Assembly (NCBI GenBank): GCA_947000775.1
Contig: CAMQGK010000008.1
Span: 2,516,501-2,580,500, forward strand
Length of the DNA stretch: 64,000 bases
Direction: 5' to 3'
Source of the DNA: Pterois miles
Lineage: Eukaryota > Chordata > Actinopteri > Perciformes > Scorpaenidae
The position numbers and the translations under genes are program-made. This document shows, in pieces, positions 12,516-49,624 of the stretch; position 1 is the stretch's first letter, and the number at the start of each line of letters is the position of its first letter. Below the pieces are notes generated by a model. The model saw nothing but the letters and a program-made list of their open reading frames with translations, was not told where the DNA came from and did not search any database.

Positions 12516-13090
12516 ACGAGGTAAAATTTAAATCATATTAAAGTTATTCTCTTTAGATCTCACCCATTCATAGGCCTCAAACCCATAACCCATAATATGA
12601 AAATAACACCTTAAAAACAGATTTTAATCAACATACGTTAGGGCTGGGAAATATTCTATCAATATCATGATATGAGACTAGATATCTTAAATTTTGGATG
12701 TCATAATATGGCATAAAATGTTGAATTTCCTAGTTTAAAGGCTGCTTTACAGTAAAGGGATGTCATTTTCTGAACTTACGAGACGGTTCCAGTTGTTTTA
12801 TTATTTGTCTTTACCCCTTTAGTCATTATATCCACATTACAGATGATTATTAAAAAATCTCATGTTGTAAATATTTCGTGAACGCACCAATAGTCAACCC
12901 TACAATACGGATATCGAGATAGTTGGTCAAAGATATCGTGATATTTGATTTTCTCCAAATCGTCCAGTGAGGTAAAACTTAAATTACATTTAAAGTGTGT
13001 CACAAAGTTATTCTCTTTAGCTCTCACTCATTCACAGGCCTCAAAATTCACAATATGAAAATAGGATCTTACAAACGGAGTTTAAGCAAA
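12516..13090. repeat. About 120-bp direct duplication flanking a MITE
   Basis: Segment A (about 12516-12633) and segment B (about 12967-13090) share GAGGTAAAA, TTAAAGT, GTTATTCTCTTTAG, TCTCAC-CATTCA, AGGCCTCAAA and ATATGAAAATA in the same order. Family R2 lies exactly between them. The copies are diverged, and their length is far beyond any target-site duplication. Confidence 0.75.
12634..12965 (+). mobile_element. hAT-like MITE, family R2 (GGGCTGGGAAATAT / ATATCGTGATAT type)
   Basis: It starts TTAGGGCTGGGAAATAT and contains ATATGAGACTAGATATC, TTATATCCACATTACAGATG, AATAGTCAACCCTACAATA and TATCGTGATATTTGATTTTC. This is a pattern I recognise as a common fish non-autonomous element with GGGCTGGGCAATAT termini. 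It is non-coding. Confidence 0.6.
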
Positions 13091-13708
13091 ATAGTCTACA
13101 TGCATAGTTTGTATAGGCCGATATATGAAGGCCAGTATTGGATTTTTAATAATAGGCTGTGTTGTCTGATATGATTTAGGTTTCTATAAAGAGAAATCCT
13201 GTAGTCACATCGCTGCAAAAATGCAAAATCTCACCAAGTGTATTTGTCTAATTACTGGTCAAATATGTCCTAACATTTAATATAAGACACAATCACCTAG
13301 TGGCTTGTTTTCAGCATCCTTGCATCTCGAACATCTTGTTCAGTGACAAAATCCTACTTTTCAGCCTTACAGGCTTTTTACGACACACAGCACTTCCTAA
13401 CTCCAGTGAAATAAAGCTCAAAATGAGTTTTCCCAGCTAATTTCAAAATCTCATTTTATCTTGAAAGGCATAAATAGTACATATTGTTTCAGGAAATCTT
13501 ACCAAGAGAAATTTCACTTAACTTATTAGAAGCAAAATACCTTGTATTCATGGTGTTTTTACTTATTTTTAGAGCAGCTTTGTTTTAGTTTCATTTCATT
13601 TTCTAAATGCATTCTTCATTGTGATGTACCCCAGAGTTAGTAGTGTCTTATTCACTAAGTATGGTGATGTATTTAACTGTTTTATGTCCCTAAATGCTGT
13701 TTCAGAAG

Positions 13709-14334
13709 TAGGACTGTCAGTTAATTAAAATATTTAATCACAATTCATCACAAAATGTACCTTAAAGGGAGATTTGTCAAGTATTTAATACTCTTATCAA
13801 CACGGGAATGGACAAAGATGCTGCTTTATGCAAATGTATGTATATGTTTACTATTATAAGTCAATTAACAACACAAGACAATCACAAATATTGTCCAGAA
13901 ACCCTCACAGGTACTGCATACAAATATGCTCAAATCATAACATGGGGAGCTCAACAACCAACAGGCAACAACAGCTGTCAGTGTGCTGACTTGACTATGA
14001 CTTGCCCCAAACTGCATATGATTATAATGAAGTGGGCATGTCTGTAAAGGGGAGCCTCGTGGGTACCAATAGATCCCATTTTCATTCACACATCTTGAGG
14101 TCAGAGGTCAAGGGACCCCTTTGAAAATGGCCATGCCAGTTTTTTCTCGCTAAAATTTAGTGTAAGGAGCGTTATTTGACCTCCTTCATGTCAAGATACT
14201 GTGACATGGTTGGTACCAATTGATTCCTTCTTAAAACTGAAACCTGCAACCTAAAAATCACAATTTGCATTAATGTGTTGAAGAAATTAGTGGCGTTAAA
14301 ACAAATTTGTGTTAGCGTGTTATTATCAGCCCTA
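13709..14334 (+). mobile_element. hAT-like MITE, family R1, copy b (8-bp target duplication visible)
   Basis: It begins TAGGACTGTCAG and ends TATCAGCCCTA, an imperfect terminal inverted repeat of TAGGGCTG type. It is flanked by TTCAGAAG (13701-13708) and TTCAGAAA (14335-14342), an 8-bp duplication with one mismatch, as expected of hAT elements. The inside has no coding frame and matches the copies at 1-505, 44985-46217 and 50465-51121. Confidence 0.75.
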
Positions 14335-15139
14335 TTCAGAAAGATAAGAACACAATTCTGGAGAAACAATGGAGGGAAAAAAATGAAATATCTGTAATAT
14401 AAGCACAAAATGTCACCTGTGTAGCATTTAAAAAGTAATATTTATGGCCTCAGAAACTCATACTGGTCACATCGTGTTACATATTTCGATATAATACAGT
14501 CCAATAACAACCACAAACTAAAGCCTGAAAACAGAGACAGTGAAGTTGTTAGATTCAACAGGTGTTCCTGTTATTTTGTCCATCCCCTCTCCATACACAA
14601 GTCCAGCTTTATGAAACATTGATGGCACCCTGTTAACACACAATCTGCTCTGAGCACTACATGATAAAAAAAAAAAGAGCACAAAGTGATGTTTCTATTT
14701 GTTTTCCATTGCAGATAAAACGCCTCATTCACAGTCATTTACAGTCATTTACTGTATATATGCAGCGGAGCCCATTCTTCTGCTGTTGATGGTGCAGCCT
14801 GCAGTTTGTTGTGATTGTGAGATAATTTCAGTCGCAGGAATGACTGAAATACTGGGTGGAATTTCCTCTTTACAGGTGACCCATCTTTGAAAACACTGCA
14901 GAGAAGAAGAAGAGGGGGGAGAAAAAAGGGGATTTTGAGCGGGATTATATAATTATAGTTTTGCCGTGTGTGTTTTTTCTTATTTTTCTTATCTGAGGCC
15001 GTAATTACTGCACACAGCCGTGGGTCGTTACTCCTTTCAGCTGGCCTAATCTCACGGAGGATGAATAGAAGCTGTCAATCAGACGCTGCACTCAGTAGCG
15101 AGACAAGAGGGGACTGATTGCTGCTGCTGTGCTGCTCCG

Positions 15140-15140
<1 letters not shown>
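14335..15140. other. Intergenic, candidate regulatory patch at about 14980-15130
   Basis: No gene was recognised. The last 150 bp is complex, GC-balanced DNA with GTAATTACTG (homeodomain core, 14999-15010) and CTGTCAATCA (15072-15081), whose reverse TGATTGACAG equals the MEIS-PBX composite consensus. It lies 3.6 kb upstream of the vax2 start. Confidence 0.35.

Positions 15141-15236
<96 letters not shown>
15140..15236. repeat. (CA)n microsatellite, about 95 bp
   Basis: Long uninterrupted CA run. Confidence 0.97.
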
Positions 15237-15237
<1 letters not shown>

Positions 15238-15395
15238 TTTCTTCTTGCTTCTCTCCAGTGTTTTCACCCTCTCTGCCTTCAACTAAAAGCCTCCAAAAAG
15301 CAGATTTTTACCACGTTTAACTTTTCTGAAGGCTGCTCATATTTTGACATCAGTCTTCAGGCATATTAGGAAACATTTTGGGTGTCACAGACAGA

Positions 15396-15396
15396 C

Positions 15397-15462
<66 letters not shown>
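15396..15462. repeat. (AGAT)n microsatellite
   Basis: Uninterrupted AGAT/GATA tetranucleotide run. Confidence 0.97.
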
Positions 15463-15735
15463 GTTTCAACAGGTTTCTTGACCTCTGACCTCATTTTTGC
15501 CTATTTTGAAAATGGTATGTTTGAATATTTCTGCATACTAGGGTCCCTAAATAGCCTTTAAATGACATAAATTGGGCATCACTGTAAAGCTGAGACTCTT
15601 GTGGATCCAGTGAGCCCAAGTGTATTCATGTGTGATGACGTTAGTCCCCATAGTAGTCATTTAATACACTGAGAACATTTTCGAAACTTGACCCCACTGT
15701 ATAAAATAACCTCTGGTGACCTCTGGGATCATCGC
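15463..15735. mobile_element. Diverged repeat distantly related to family R1
   Basis: It contains TTGACCTCTGACCTC and GGGCATCACTGTAAAGCTGAGACTCTTGTGGAT, which parallels the R1 block GGGCATGTCTGTAAAG-GGAGACTCGTGGGT, but in a different order relative to the rest. It is a fragment at best. Confidence 0.4.
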
Positions 15736-16494
15736 AGCCTCGTGAAGCATTCAGAGGATGGATGGCTTTCTCAAGTAAGGTGACGATAAGGGAGTTTCTG
15801 AGCGGTTTCCAGAACAGAAGCGCCCGCCATGCAATTGCTGAAAAGTGCAGTTCTTTCAGAAATCTCCAAATGTATACAATAGTTTTTGAAAAGTATGGCT
15901 TTTACTGCGCTGTTTCTCGAGGTCTTGGTGTCTTAATGTGGTATTTTATAGGGATTATTGATTTTTTTTTTTCATTTCTTTAATAGTAAAAAACAGGTTT
16001 ATGTTAACAAATGGCATCAACCTAAAATTGCTGCAACAACTTCCGAGACATAATAGAGCATGGGGATGGACATTACATCCTTGTACCATAATGTCCGAAA
16101 CGCTCATACACTCTCACAGTTTGTCTTAATTCATTAATTCATGTTTTTTCTGATTTATGTCAAGAATAATTTGACACACAGTGCTGAGCAGCTTCTCATA
16201 TTAATCTCCAGGTTCCCAGCTTTCAGATGATGTACAACACTTCTGTGTGACATCTACTGTTGACCTGCTATCTCCCCCTAAAGACCCCTGTACCCCCCTA
16301 AAAATGACAAAAACAGGCCTATTGTGGGTTTCAGAGGGTTAATATGCAGATCTATTCACACAGAGCAATAATTAATTTAATTATTAAAGAAAAAATAACA
16401 CATACAAAATGAACTAAAATGAAAGAATGAATAATAGTCAATTCAGAACAGGGAGTTAGATGTTTTCATTGCATCATATTAACTCATCTGTGCC

Positions 16495-17215
16495 CAACGA
16501 CTATATTTAGTATGATATGGAAAAATACCATCACATTTGTTCTGATGGGTCAAAAGTCTTGAAAATTAGTACATGTGTATGTTGGGCAAGTATCTAACAG
16601 TACAACTTTGAATTTTTTAGATTACATGAAAAAATCATACTTTTATGAATAGTCAAATTCAGGATTTTTTTTTAAATGAGGGAAAACGTTAAAAACATTG
16701 TTTATTAGATGATTTCTATATGAAACATTTTGTTTACACCACGTATGTGTGCATATCTTTGACATTGAACTTGTTATGAGTTCATAGATGCCAAATACTT
16801 GATTCTGGTCCTTGTAGTTTCTGAGATACAGCCATTTTCTTTTCATGCCATTTAGAGTATGTTGCATAAACAGCAGTCCCATGTGTCCAAAGACGACATC
16901 CATATAGTACAATAAGAAAAAATGTCACAACATTTGTTCTGATTGAAAGTCTTGAAATTTGGTACAGACGTACTTTGGGCAAGTACCTAACAATACAAAA
17001 AAATCACACTTGTATTGATAATGAAAATCAGGATTTTTGAAAAACAAGGAAATACACGAAAATGTCTGTATTAAATGTTTTCTGTCTGAAATATTTAGTT
17101 TACACTCCATATCCTTGTAGTTTCTGGGATAGAGACATTTTCTTACTGTGCTATATCTAGTCCCAAAGGCTGGATATAGTAAGATAAGAAAAAATCACTT
17201 TTCAGTTTGACCAGT
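16495..17215. repeat. Diverged tandem duplication, unit about 0.3-0.4 kb
   Basis: Unit 1 (about 16500-16885) and unit 2 (about 16890-17180) share ACATTTGTTCTGAT, AAAGTCTTGAAA, TTGGGCAAGTA, ATCAGGATTTTT, GAAA-ATTT-GTTTACAC and CCTTGTAGTTTCTG in order. The start of a third unit is seen at about 17170-17215 (GGATATAGTAAGATAAGAAAAAATCA). There is no coding frame. Confidence 0.75.
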
Positions 17216-19060
17216 TTTGATAATTCCTTCACAACACCTCCACCAAATTAAATAAAAAAAATAAGCTGGCACAAAGACTGACTGTATATTTCACTTTCAT
17301 AAAAAAATGCTGCATTGTAAATAATTAAATAACAAAAATAGCTTCATCTCAGCCATCTGCAGCATTGAAAAATGTGATATATTATTTTGTTAGTAGTACT
17401 TCTGTACTGAAAGCAGGACTTGTAACAGTATTTGACGTTACTATTACTTTTACTTGATCAAATGAACTGACTGCTTCTTCCACCACCAACAGTCCTCTTT
17501 GACCTCACTGTGTCCTTGTCACTTTTCATCCATTGCGCGCCATGTTTTCTTAATCACCATGAATAACCGCGTTTCCCTACTTTCGAAATGTTAACTGCCT
17601 TGAGGAGATGTTTATTAGCCTATAGAATAATTTAATCATTGCGTAGTTTTATTACCCGATGGTGATCCGAGTGCACTTTCAGCTTGAAATCACTGCAATC
17701 AGAGGGGGAAATATGTTTTTCCCCCCTGATGATGATTAAATCTAAACTCTTTCCTCTATGTCAACCCTGTTTTATTTGAATCACATTTCTTCTATGCTCA
17801 AAATCCAAATTGCACAATACTGATGCCTATAGTCACAGTAAAAACCCAGATATACTCTGCTTGTATTTGCCTGCAGGCCAAAAGGAAAAAAAAGGTTTAT
17901 TTGCCTCATCTCAGTCCCTCCACCCCCCTCGTGTACGGCTGGATTGCGGCCTCGTGGAGATGAATCTGATCGATCAGATCAATCAACAGAGATTACTGTA
18001 ATCCCAGAATCCCAGAGGTCAGGGGAAGGGCACCGGGCCACTCAGAGTTCACGCATCCCCACACAGGCTCCAGATAAATCTGTGCAGGAATGGCAAACAT
18101 GCAGGAGTCCGTGAAAGTGTGATTTTATGGAAAGATTAATATCTGATGACTTGTGCAGCCTGGTGCGGCGTTCAGGTTCGACTCAGCCATCAGAAAAAAA
18201 CAGGATTCCTATCACAGCAAATGCATGTATTTATGATTTTCCAATCCTTTATAGGAGGCAACATTGGAAAGACTGTTATATATGTAGACTTTATTAGCCG
18301 GGCACTTAATGTCACACATAAAATTGGTTGGATCCAGGTTGAAACACTGCTGCTGCTTTAACTTGACGCGGACACGCCGAGTATTTTGAGATCCTGGAGA
18401 GAAAAATAAATCAGCATTCAAGTGCGTTTAAGATGAAATACAACCTTGGAAGGTGGCTGGAATGTAAAATACGCGTGAGTGACGGACGCGCAGCTTTACG
18501 CAGCATTTATTAGAGTTAATCATTAGACACACCGGCCTCGTCTTCATGATAAAGCCTCCGAAGGCCTCTTTACGCATAGATTCATAAACAAAATATCTTC
18601 ATATTTGTTCCCTTCACTGTCAGAAGGCCAGAAACTCAACTTTTGTTTACAAGCTGGTACTTCCTCTGCTAAAATAATGCTGCACAATAAAGGCGCAGTT
18701 TTATTTGCTGCATGATGTAGATCAGCGCAAAACAAATACGGAAACATAGCAAGAAACCTGCAGCTGTAGAATCGATCATTTCGTTCAACCGAACCACCAA
18801 AACCCAGATCCGCCGTGCAGAACCGCAGTTCATTTTAACGAAATTTAGACCGTTTTAAACGCATATGAATTAATATTAGTAGAAAAATATTCTTCTGTAG
18901 CTACTAAGTGCTACTTAAAAATCGGCATAGTGTCCAAAGTGTTCAGGCAACACATGAGTATAATAATAATAATAAACTTATTACGTGTATTATGAGGATT
19001 TATATTTACTAGCCGTCAGTGAAATCTTCCGTTTCTGCAAAGCACCCAAAAAATATGATA
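17216..19060. other. Intergenic; candidate conserved regulatory patch at about 17860-18100
   Basis: No exon was recognised. The 17.86-18.1 kb part stands out as complex, GC-richer DNA. It contains a perfect 16-bp palindrome ATCTGATCGATCAGAT (17964-17979), then GATTACTGTAATC (17991-18003), two opposed GATTA/TAATC bicoid-class cores. The 18450-18750 stretch is also free of repeats. Confidence 0.4.
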
Positions 19061-19065
19061 AATCA

Positions 19066-19146
19066 ATAACAACAACAACAACAATAATACTAATAAAAAT
19101 ACTACTACTACTACTACTACTACTAATAATAATAATAATAATAAAT
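19066..19146. repeat. Compound trinucleotide repeat (ACA/ACT/AAT)n
   Basis: ACA, then ACT, then AAT triplet runs follow one another. Confidence 0.9.
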
Positions 19147-19619
19147 AATGATAGTAAACCTAAAATATTTTGTTACATTAGAGGCAAACTGCAGAGTATT
19201 TAAAATAAAGGTTTAGGATGAATAATTGTAAATTTTCATATTAATATTTCTCGCTTTTAACCATCTGCAGACCATATTTAGTATCTATAGGCTACACTGA
19301 AACGAGCTAATACTTAATGCATGTTTACTCCATATGAATAACACTGTACGCCACCAATAATATTATCAATAATTAAACACGTCTTCTGTGGTCAAATTAA
19401 TAGTTTTCTTCACAGTTTTTAACATTTTTTATAGCTATACACCCTCTTGTGGGGGTTTTAAAATAAAATCAGACACAGTATGAGAAAGAAATTGTGCAGG
19501 AGTGAAAAAAGAAGCTAAAAAAAAATATATTTCTTCTTTTCTTCCCACTGCAGCTCTGCATCATAAATCTTCTTACAGCGTTATTTGTGCTGATATTTAG
19601 TTTCATGGAGCATTTTTAT

Positions 19620-19628
19620 TATTATTAC

Positions 19629-19671
<43 letters not shown>

Positions 19672-19672
19672 G
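19620..19672. repeat. (TAG/TGG)n trinucleotide repeat
   Basis: A TAG triplet run passes into a short TGG run. Confidence 0.9.
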
Positions 19673-19679
19673 TGTCTGG

Positions 19680-20420
19680 GTTTAGCTCAGGACTCAGAGT
19701 GTCCCACATGGAGGAGAAAGCAGAGGACTTTTCCTTGTTTCTGAACCCAGACACATACAGTTAGTGGTATTTTTCTCCTCCCAAACATAATCCAAACAGC
19801 CAATAATGACCTGTTTTTGAATATCACATGTATATTTAACATTTCAAGGCATAAGTTTGTTGTTACTTGTGCATTTGGTGGTGTTTAATTTTCATTTTTC
19901 ACCAGCAGTGGATGGACTGCTAGTGGAACAGATTGTTAATGAACACCGGCTGGAATGAGTCAGACAGAAGATTACACAAAATCCTCACCTTTTAAATTTA
20001 AGCTCTGAAGCACAAACTCACAGTGGTACATTAACGCTTCCTATTACACTTTTTATTCATAATTATCCATAAAGTGGACTTTAAGGGCAGCAGGTCATGG
20101 AACAGCTACAGCTAAACTTCTTCTAAACTACTGTTTTGGACTGTTTTAGTAGTATTTCAGTGGAGGTAAAACACTGACGGAAATCTCCAGTCAAGTGAAG
20201 GATGTAAAAGGTACTTTGAGTGAAGGTTTTGTAGCGCTTTACTAATTTTTGCCTGTTTAAGTGCTCAGTTATGAGCCTTTTGTAAGCACATTGTAACCTC
20301 AGATTTTTCACTGATCAGTAAAACTTAGTCTGAAATGTTGGGTTACTGCTATTATAATTATAATAACATGTACCGTATTTTATGATTTTTAATAAAATGC
20401 ATTTTGTAACTGAACTTCCC
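19680..20420. other. Intergenic, nothing recognised
   Basis: No supported exon, RNA gene or repeat family was seen on either strand. Confidence 0.5.

Positions 20421-20426
<6 letters not shown>

Positions 20427-20498
<72 letters not shown>
20427..20498. repeat. (CA)n-(TA)n compound microsatellite
   Basis: A CA run is followed directly by a TA run of about 30 bp. Confidence 0.95.
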
Positions 20499-20501
<3 letters not shown>

Positions 20502-21202
20502 CCTTCAGGAATCTTGAAATCAATTATTTCTTCATTTTACCATGTGCAATACATCCAGACTTAAAGCTAATGAAAGACTTTGAGAAACAGTAATATGATT
20601 TTAGAAAAAACAATATGCTTTCTAAATGTGTAAACCACCACCCCCAAGTGTAAAACCACAAAAGAATCCACACTACAACGAGACCATTAAAAAAAAAAAC
20701 AACTAAAAATCTGAAGGTAACATATACAGAAGTCTGATGTTTGTGGTAAGCTGCTAAAATATTATTTTAATTGGTGTGATTTCAAATATTCATCTATTAC
20801 AAGTGAAATTTCTGACTTATAAGTATTAAAGAGGTACAGATTTTGTACCTCAGACTGGTTGTAGAGTCTTAAAACTACTTGTTGGGTATTAAAAACATTA
20901 TTTTCACACCTCTGGGGCTGATTTTAGTCTATTAGAAAAGTTTACACATTCATACTACAACATGCAGTGTTTCAATAAATGATCTGTTGGTTTTTGCTTT
21001 TTATACCAAACATAATTCGCGCTCTGCTTAGACCAGTTAATCTTTTAATTTCTGAGAATCTGAAATTTTAATATTTATCATTACTTTAATCTCCACATGA
21101 GAACAAGTTTTGTGTACCAGAGGTGTAGCGGTGTAGACTGTCACCTAGTGTTCATGCTCTGAACTGACAGAAGCTGCAATAAGAAAAACTCCAACACACG
21201 TT

Positions 21203-21208
21203 TTTATT
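21203..21208 (-). terminator. Candidate adissp polyadenylation signal (AATAAA)
   Basis: On the minus strand AATAAA occurs 2.9 kb after the adissp stop, next to repeat-free sequence that reads like a 3' UTR end (about 21190-21350). If used, the 3' UTR is long and contains two MITEs. Other weaker signals are possible, so the true end is uncertain. Confidence 0.3.
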
Positions 21209-21789
21209 CAACTTTGACATTAAAAAGTACAAATCACACACAGAGGAGACAGATATCGACAAATACACTGCTACATTCTGGAAACTACTGAGCATTTCAG
21301 TTTTACACTAGAAGAAACAAAGCAGACTTTGACCTGTTACTCGCAAGCAAACATCAAATAAATGTATTTAATCTGCACCAACAGCTTGTGGTCGACTATG
21401 TAGAGTAATTACGCACAGAATCATTTTCTTTAAGGCTGATGTATTCGATGGGGTATCACAAAAACACAGAGGAAATGTCATGATCATGGCACAAATGTAA
21501 ATTATGGAGATCAGGCCTGTCAGCTCGTACTGTGATAAGAGCGACGGGTAGAGGATGGATAAGAGAGTCAGATACATCTGTCTGAGGGAAGCCGGTGGGA
21601 GAAGTGGATTTAACGCTGGAAAGACAACTGAGTATGTGACCGGATGTGCAGGAGATGGTAAAACAACAACCAGGGTGGTACAATGAAAGGCACTTTGCGT
21701 GGCATGTGTGTTCTGAAGGCTTCCTGAATTTAAACAGCCGAACTCTGCTGGACCGGCTGCAGCAAGGTTTCTTAAAGGAAAAATCCACC

Positions 21790-22620
21790 CAAAATGCAAG
21801 ATTACTCTCATTGTTAGTTAATCTAATGATTATTTTCTTGATTATTGGATTAAAGGGGCTATATGTATACGTATAATATGAATAGTTTGTAACCTAACCT
21901 AAAAAATTAGGCCGTCTGCAACTTTCTGGGTTTCCTCTATCAACCTGTAGACTAATGTGAAGAATATGGGATGTTTTTTGCGGATGTGAGTGCTCGCAAT
22001 TGCCTTTGCCCTCTTCAGCTCGGTTAGAAATTTCATTTGGTTAGAAATGGAGTCCGCCAACGCCAACAAACGACCGGCCCCCACCATAACTCAGACTCTA
22101 GGGAAAGTTGTCTTGCAAAACAGGAATGTAACCGTCGTTGGGGGAAAACTAGGATGGACACCGGCCGAGCCTCCAATTCATGGAGGGATCTTCGTTTAGT
22201 TTTGGGTATCTAAACGGGCCGAGTTGGCAAAGTTCCTATTGGACAGGTAAGCTAATATTACTGGCAAGCATGTGAAATATATAGTGATATTGTGATTTTA
22301 GTTGTCAATCACGGTCAGTCTTTCATTTGATGCTCCACGGGCCACAGGTATCACTGTTAACAAGCAATTTCTAATCTTACATGTAGCCCCTTTAAGAGTT
22401 TGGTCTGTCCAGTGTCAGAGAATACAGAAAAACATCCAAGGTGGCGTCGTCAAATGTCTTGTTTTCTCAGACAAACCCTCCAAAACCCAGAAATTTAAAG
22501 TAAGAAAATCCTCATATTTGCAGAGCTGAAACCAGAGATGATTTGGCAACACAGCTTGAAAATGTCTTAAATCACTAATTTATTAATCAGAATAGCTGCA
22601 AATTTAAGAGTAACTTCAAT
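21790..22620. mobile_element. Family R5-like repeat interrupted by a TTAA MITE
   Basis: The left part ends GTTAGTTAATCTAATGATTATTTTCTTGATTATTGG. The right part resumes GTTTGGTCTGTCCAGTGTCAG and AAAACATCCAAGGTGGCGTCG. These are adjoining pieces of one common fish repeat, split by the element at 21850-22395. Confidence 0.55.
21850..22395. mobile_element. MITE with 18-bp terminal inverted repeats and TTAA target duplication
   Basis: Left end TTAAAGGGGCTATATGTA (21850-21867) and right end TACATGTAGCCCCTTTAA (22378-22395) are inverted repeats with one mismatch. Each outer end carries TTAA. TTAA target sites are characteristic of the piggyBac and Kolobok superfamilies. The 546-bp element has no transposase frame, so it is non-autonomous. 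Confidence 0.8.
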
Positions 22621-22621
22621 G

Positions 22622-23045
22622 TGTTTCAACCTGGACCTTATCTTCCCATGTTTTTGTGGCTAACTGACTCGTAGCGACAACAATTTCTGAAACTGGTCCA
22701 GTTTTGAGGGTGATCGCTGCAGACGGCAGCTGCTCACAGGCTGTAATATAGTGCTATTGGGGCAAGCTGTCACCGTCATTTACGTCCACTAAAAGTGCTT
22801 ATTTTTGCAATGACAGGCTCTGATTGTTATTAAAAGTGTCTGACAGTATGGAAAGAGTCTCGCTCAAGAAGTGTCGCTCTGAAATTTGGCGAGGTGACGT
22901 GTTGCTGGAAGACGACGGTGGAATAGTGGAATACATCCTTGGTGGAAACACTAGTGAGAGCTGATACAGGACCAACTTTAAAAAATGATGGTCCTTATTA
23001 GACATAAAAACATGGGAAATAAACTCAAAAAAATACAGGAGTTAC
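22622..23045. mobile_element. Candidate MITE with 21-bp subterminal inverted repeats
   Basis: 22643-22663 (TTCCCATGTTTTTGTGGCTAA) and the reverse complement of 22998-23018 match at 19 of 21 positions. The interior is non-coding. I see no second copy in the window and no clear target duplication. Confidence 0.45.
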
Positions 23046-23049
23046 CCTT

Positions 23050-24060
23050 TAATGTCTTTGTTGCGTTCCACCAATTAATTGACAAATTGTTCTCTATTTA
23101 CTACCCTTAAAAACAGCTTGTACTGTATGTTTCTTTAAATCTGTGGAAAGTGGCAAACATAACGTGGCAAACATTCGGAAATCTAAAACACAGACACTAA
23201 ATATTAGATATCCTCATAATAATAAAAGACAATAATTCCTAGATGCACTATTTCACAAATGCTTCATATTCATGCAGGGAGATCCATCACAGAAAAAAAC
23301 ATCTCAGTAGATTAATGCACATGTTTTAAAGCGTTAGCCTCTTTCTATTATTATTGCTGTAAATGCACCTACATCTACTGAAAAAAGTTCACACATGTTG
23401 TTTGGGATTTCCTGGGAAATGCAGAAAAGATAGCATAAAGCCTATATAACAGTGTAAGAGCACCCTAGTTGGATTTTTCCTTTAAATGGAGAAATGTGAC
23501 CACACTGCAGCAGTTTATGTCCAAAAAGCCTTCAGAGCGGAGGAGCTTCACATACAGAGGTCTGCAGTGCCACCTTATGGTTGAACGGAGACATTACAGG
23601 CTCAGCTCATTAAACTATTTTACCTTGATTTGTGCAGATTTATATTCCTTCCCATAGTTCAGTTTTAAGCTACTTAATTAATAAAAGAGCCCTTGATTAG
23701 TCTCTCACCTATAAATCCATGTGGGATGCAGTTTGCGCTTCAGGAAAGGAGGGAAGTGGAGGTGAAAATGGATCTGGGTCTGCACTGATTCAAAGGGCGC
23801 TGCCCCCCTCTCGAGGTTCAGGGAAGGAAACACAGATTATCAGTGGAAATGGTGACAAAATGAAGAGCAGGAGGAAACTGTTCAGATGCTGTGAAAGTTG
23901 CAGCAAAGGAATATTTTTGCATGTAAATGTTCTCCGGACACAAACATCCATTTCCTCTGAGTCCAACACTGAACGCTTGAAATGCTGTATGTACATTACG
24001 TGGCACAAAATCATTTTTTCCCTATTTGGTGTGTGTTTAATGTTGTAGGCGTACATTTCT
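23050..24060. other. Likely adissp 3' UTR or downstream sequence, nothing else recognised
   Basis: No exon, RNA gene or repeat family was identified. Short open frames have no recognisable product. Confidence 0.4.
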
Positions 24061-24068
24061 ATGACGGA

Positions 24069-24069
<1 letters not shown>

Positions 24070-24122
<53 letters not shown>
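24070..24122. repeat. (GT)n microsatellite in adissp 3' UTR
   Basis: The GT run lies 28 bp downstream of the adissp stop codon, reading as (CA)n in the mRNA sense. Confidence 0.95.
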
Positions 24123-24126
<4 letters not shown>

Positions 24127-24149
24127 TAAGTGGAAGGGGAGCTTGCGCT

Positions 24150-49520
<25,371 letters not shown>

Positions 49521-49539
<19 letters not shown>

Positions 49540-49624
49540 GTCACAGGAATTGGCCCAGCACCGACACACTTGGACACACACTGTCACAGCGTTGTCATCT
49601 CAACGGTCTGACCTCAGAACAACC
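49521..49624 (-). CDS. adissp: adissp exon with start codon (coding 49539-49521)
   Basis: ATGGCTGCAGCAAAGAAGA is followed by a GTGAGT donor (49520-49515) and encodes MAAAKK plus one base of Ser7 (phase 1). Upstream on the minus strand, TCCTAACTTGTTTTGCAG looks like a good branch point and acceptor. The exon probably begins at 49624 and is preceded by a non-coding exon. Confidence 0.85.

Noticed and set aside
15079..15369. Cys-Val and His-Thr repeat frames
   Set aside because: Translations of the (CA)n/(TG)n microsatellite; the same applies at 2437, 4593, 24070 and 10397.
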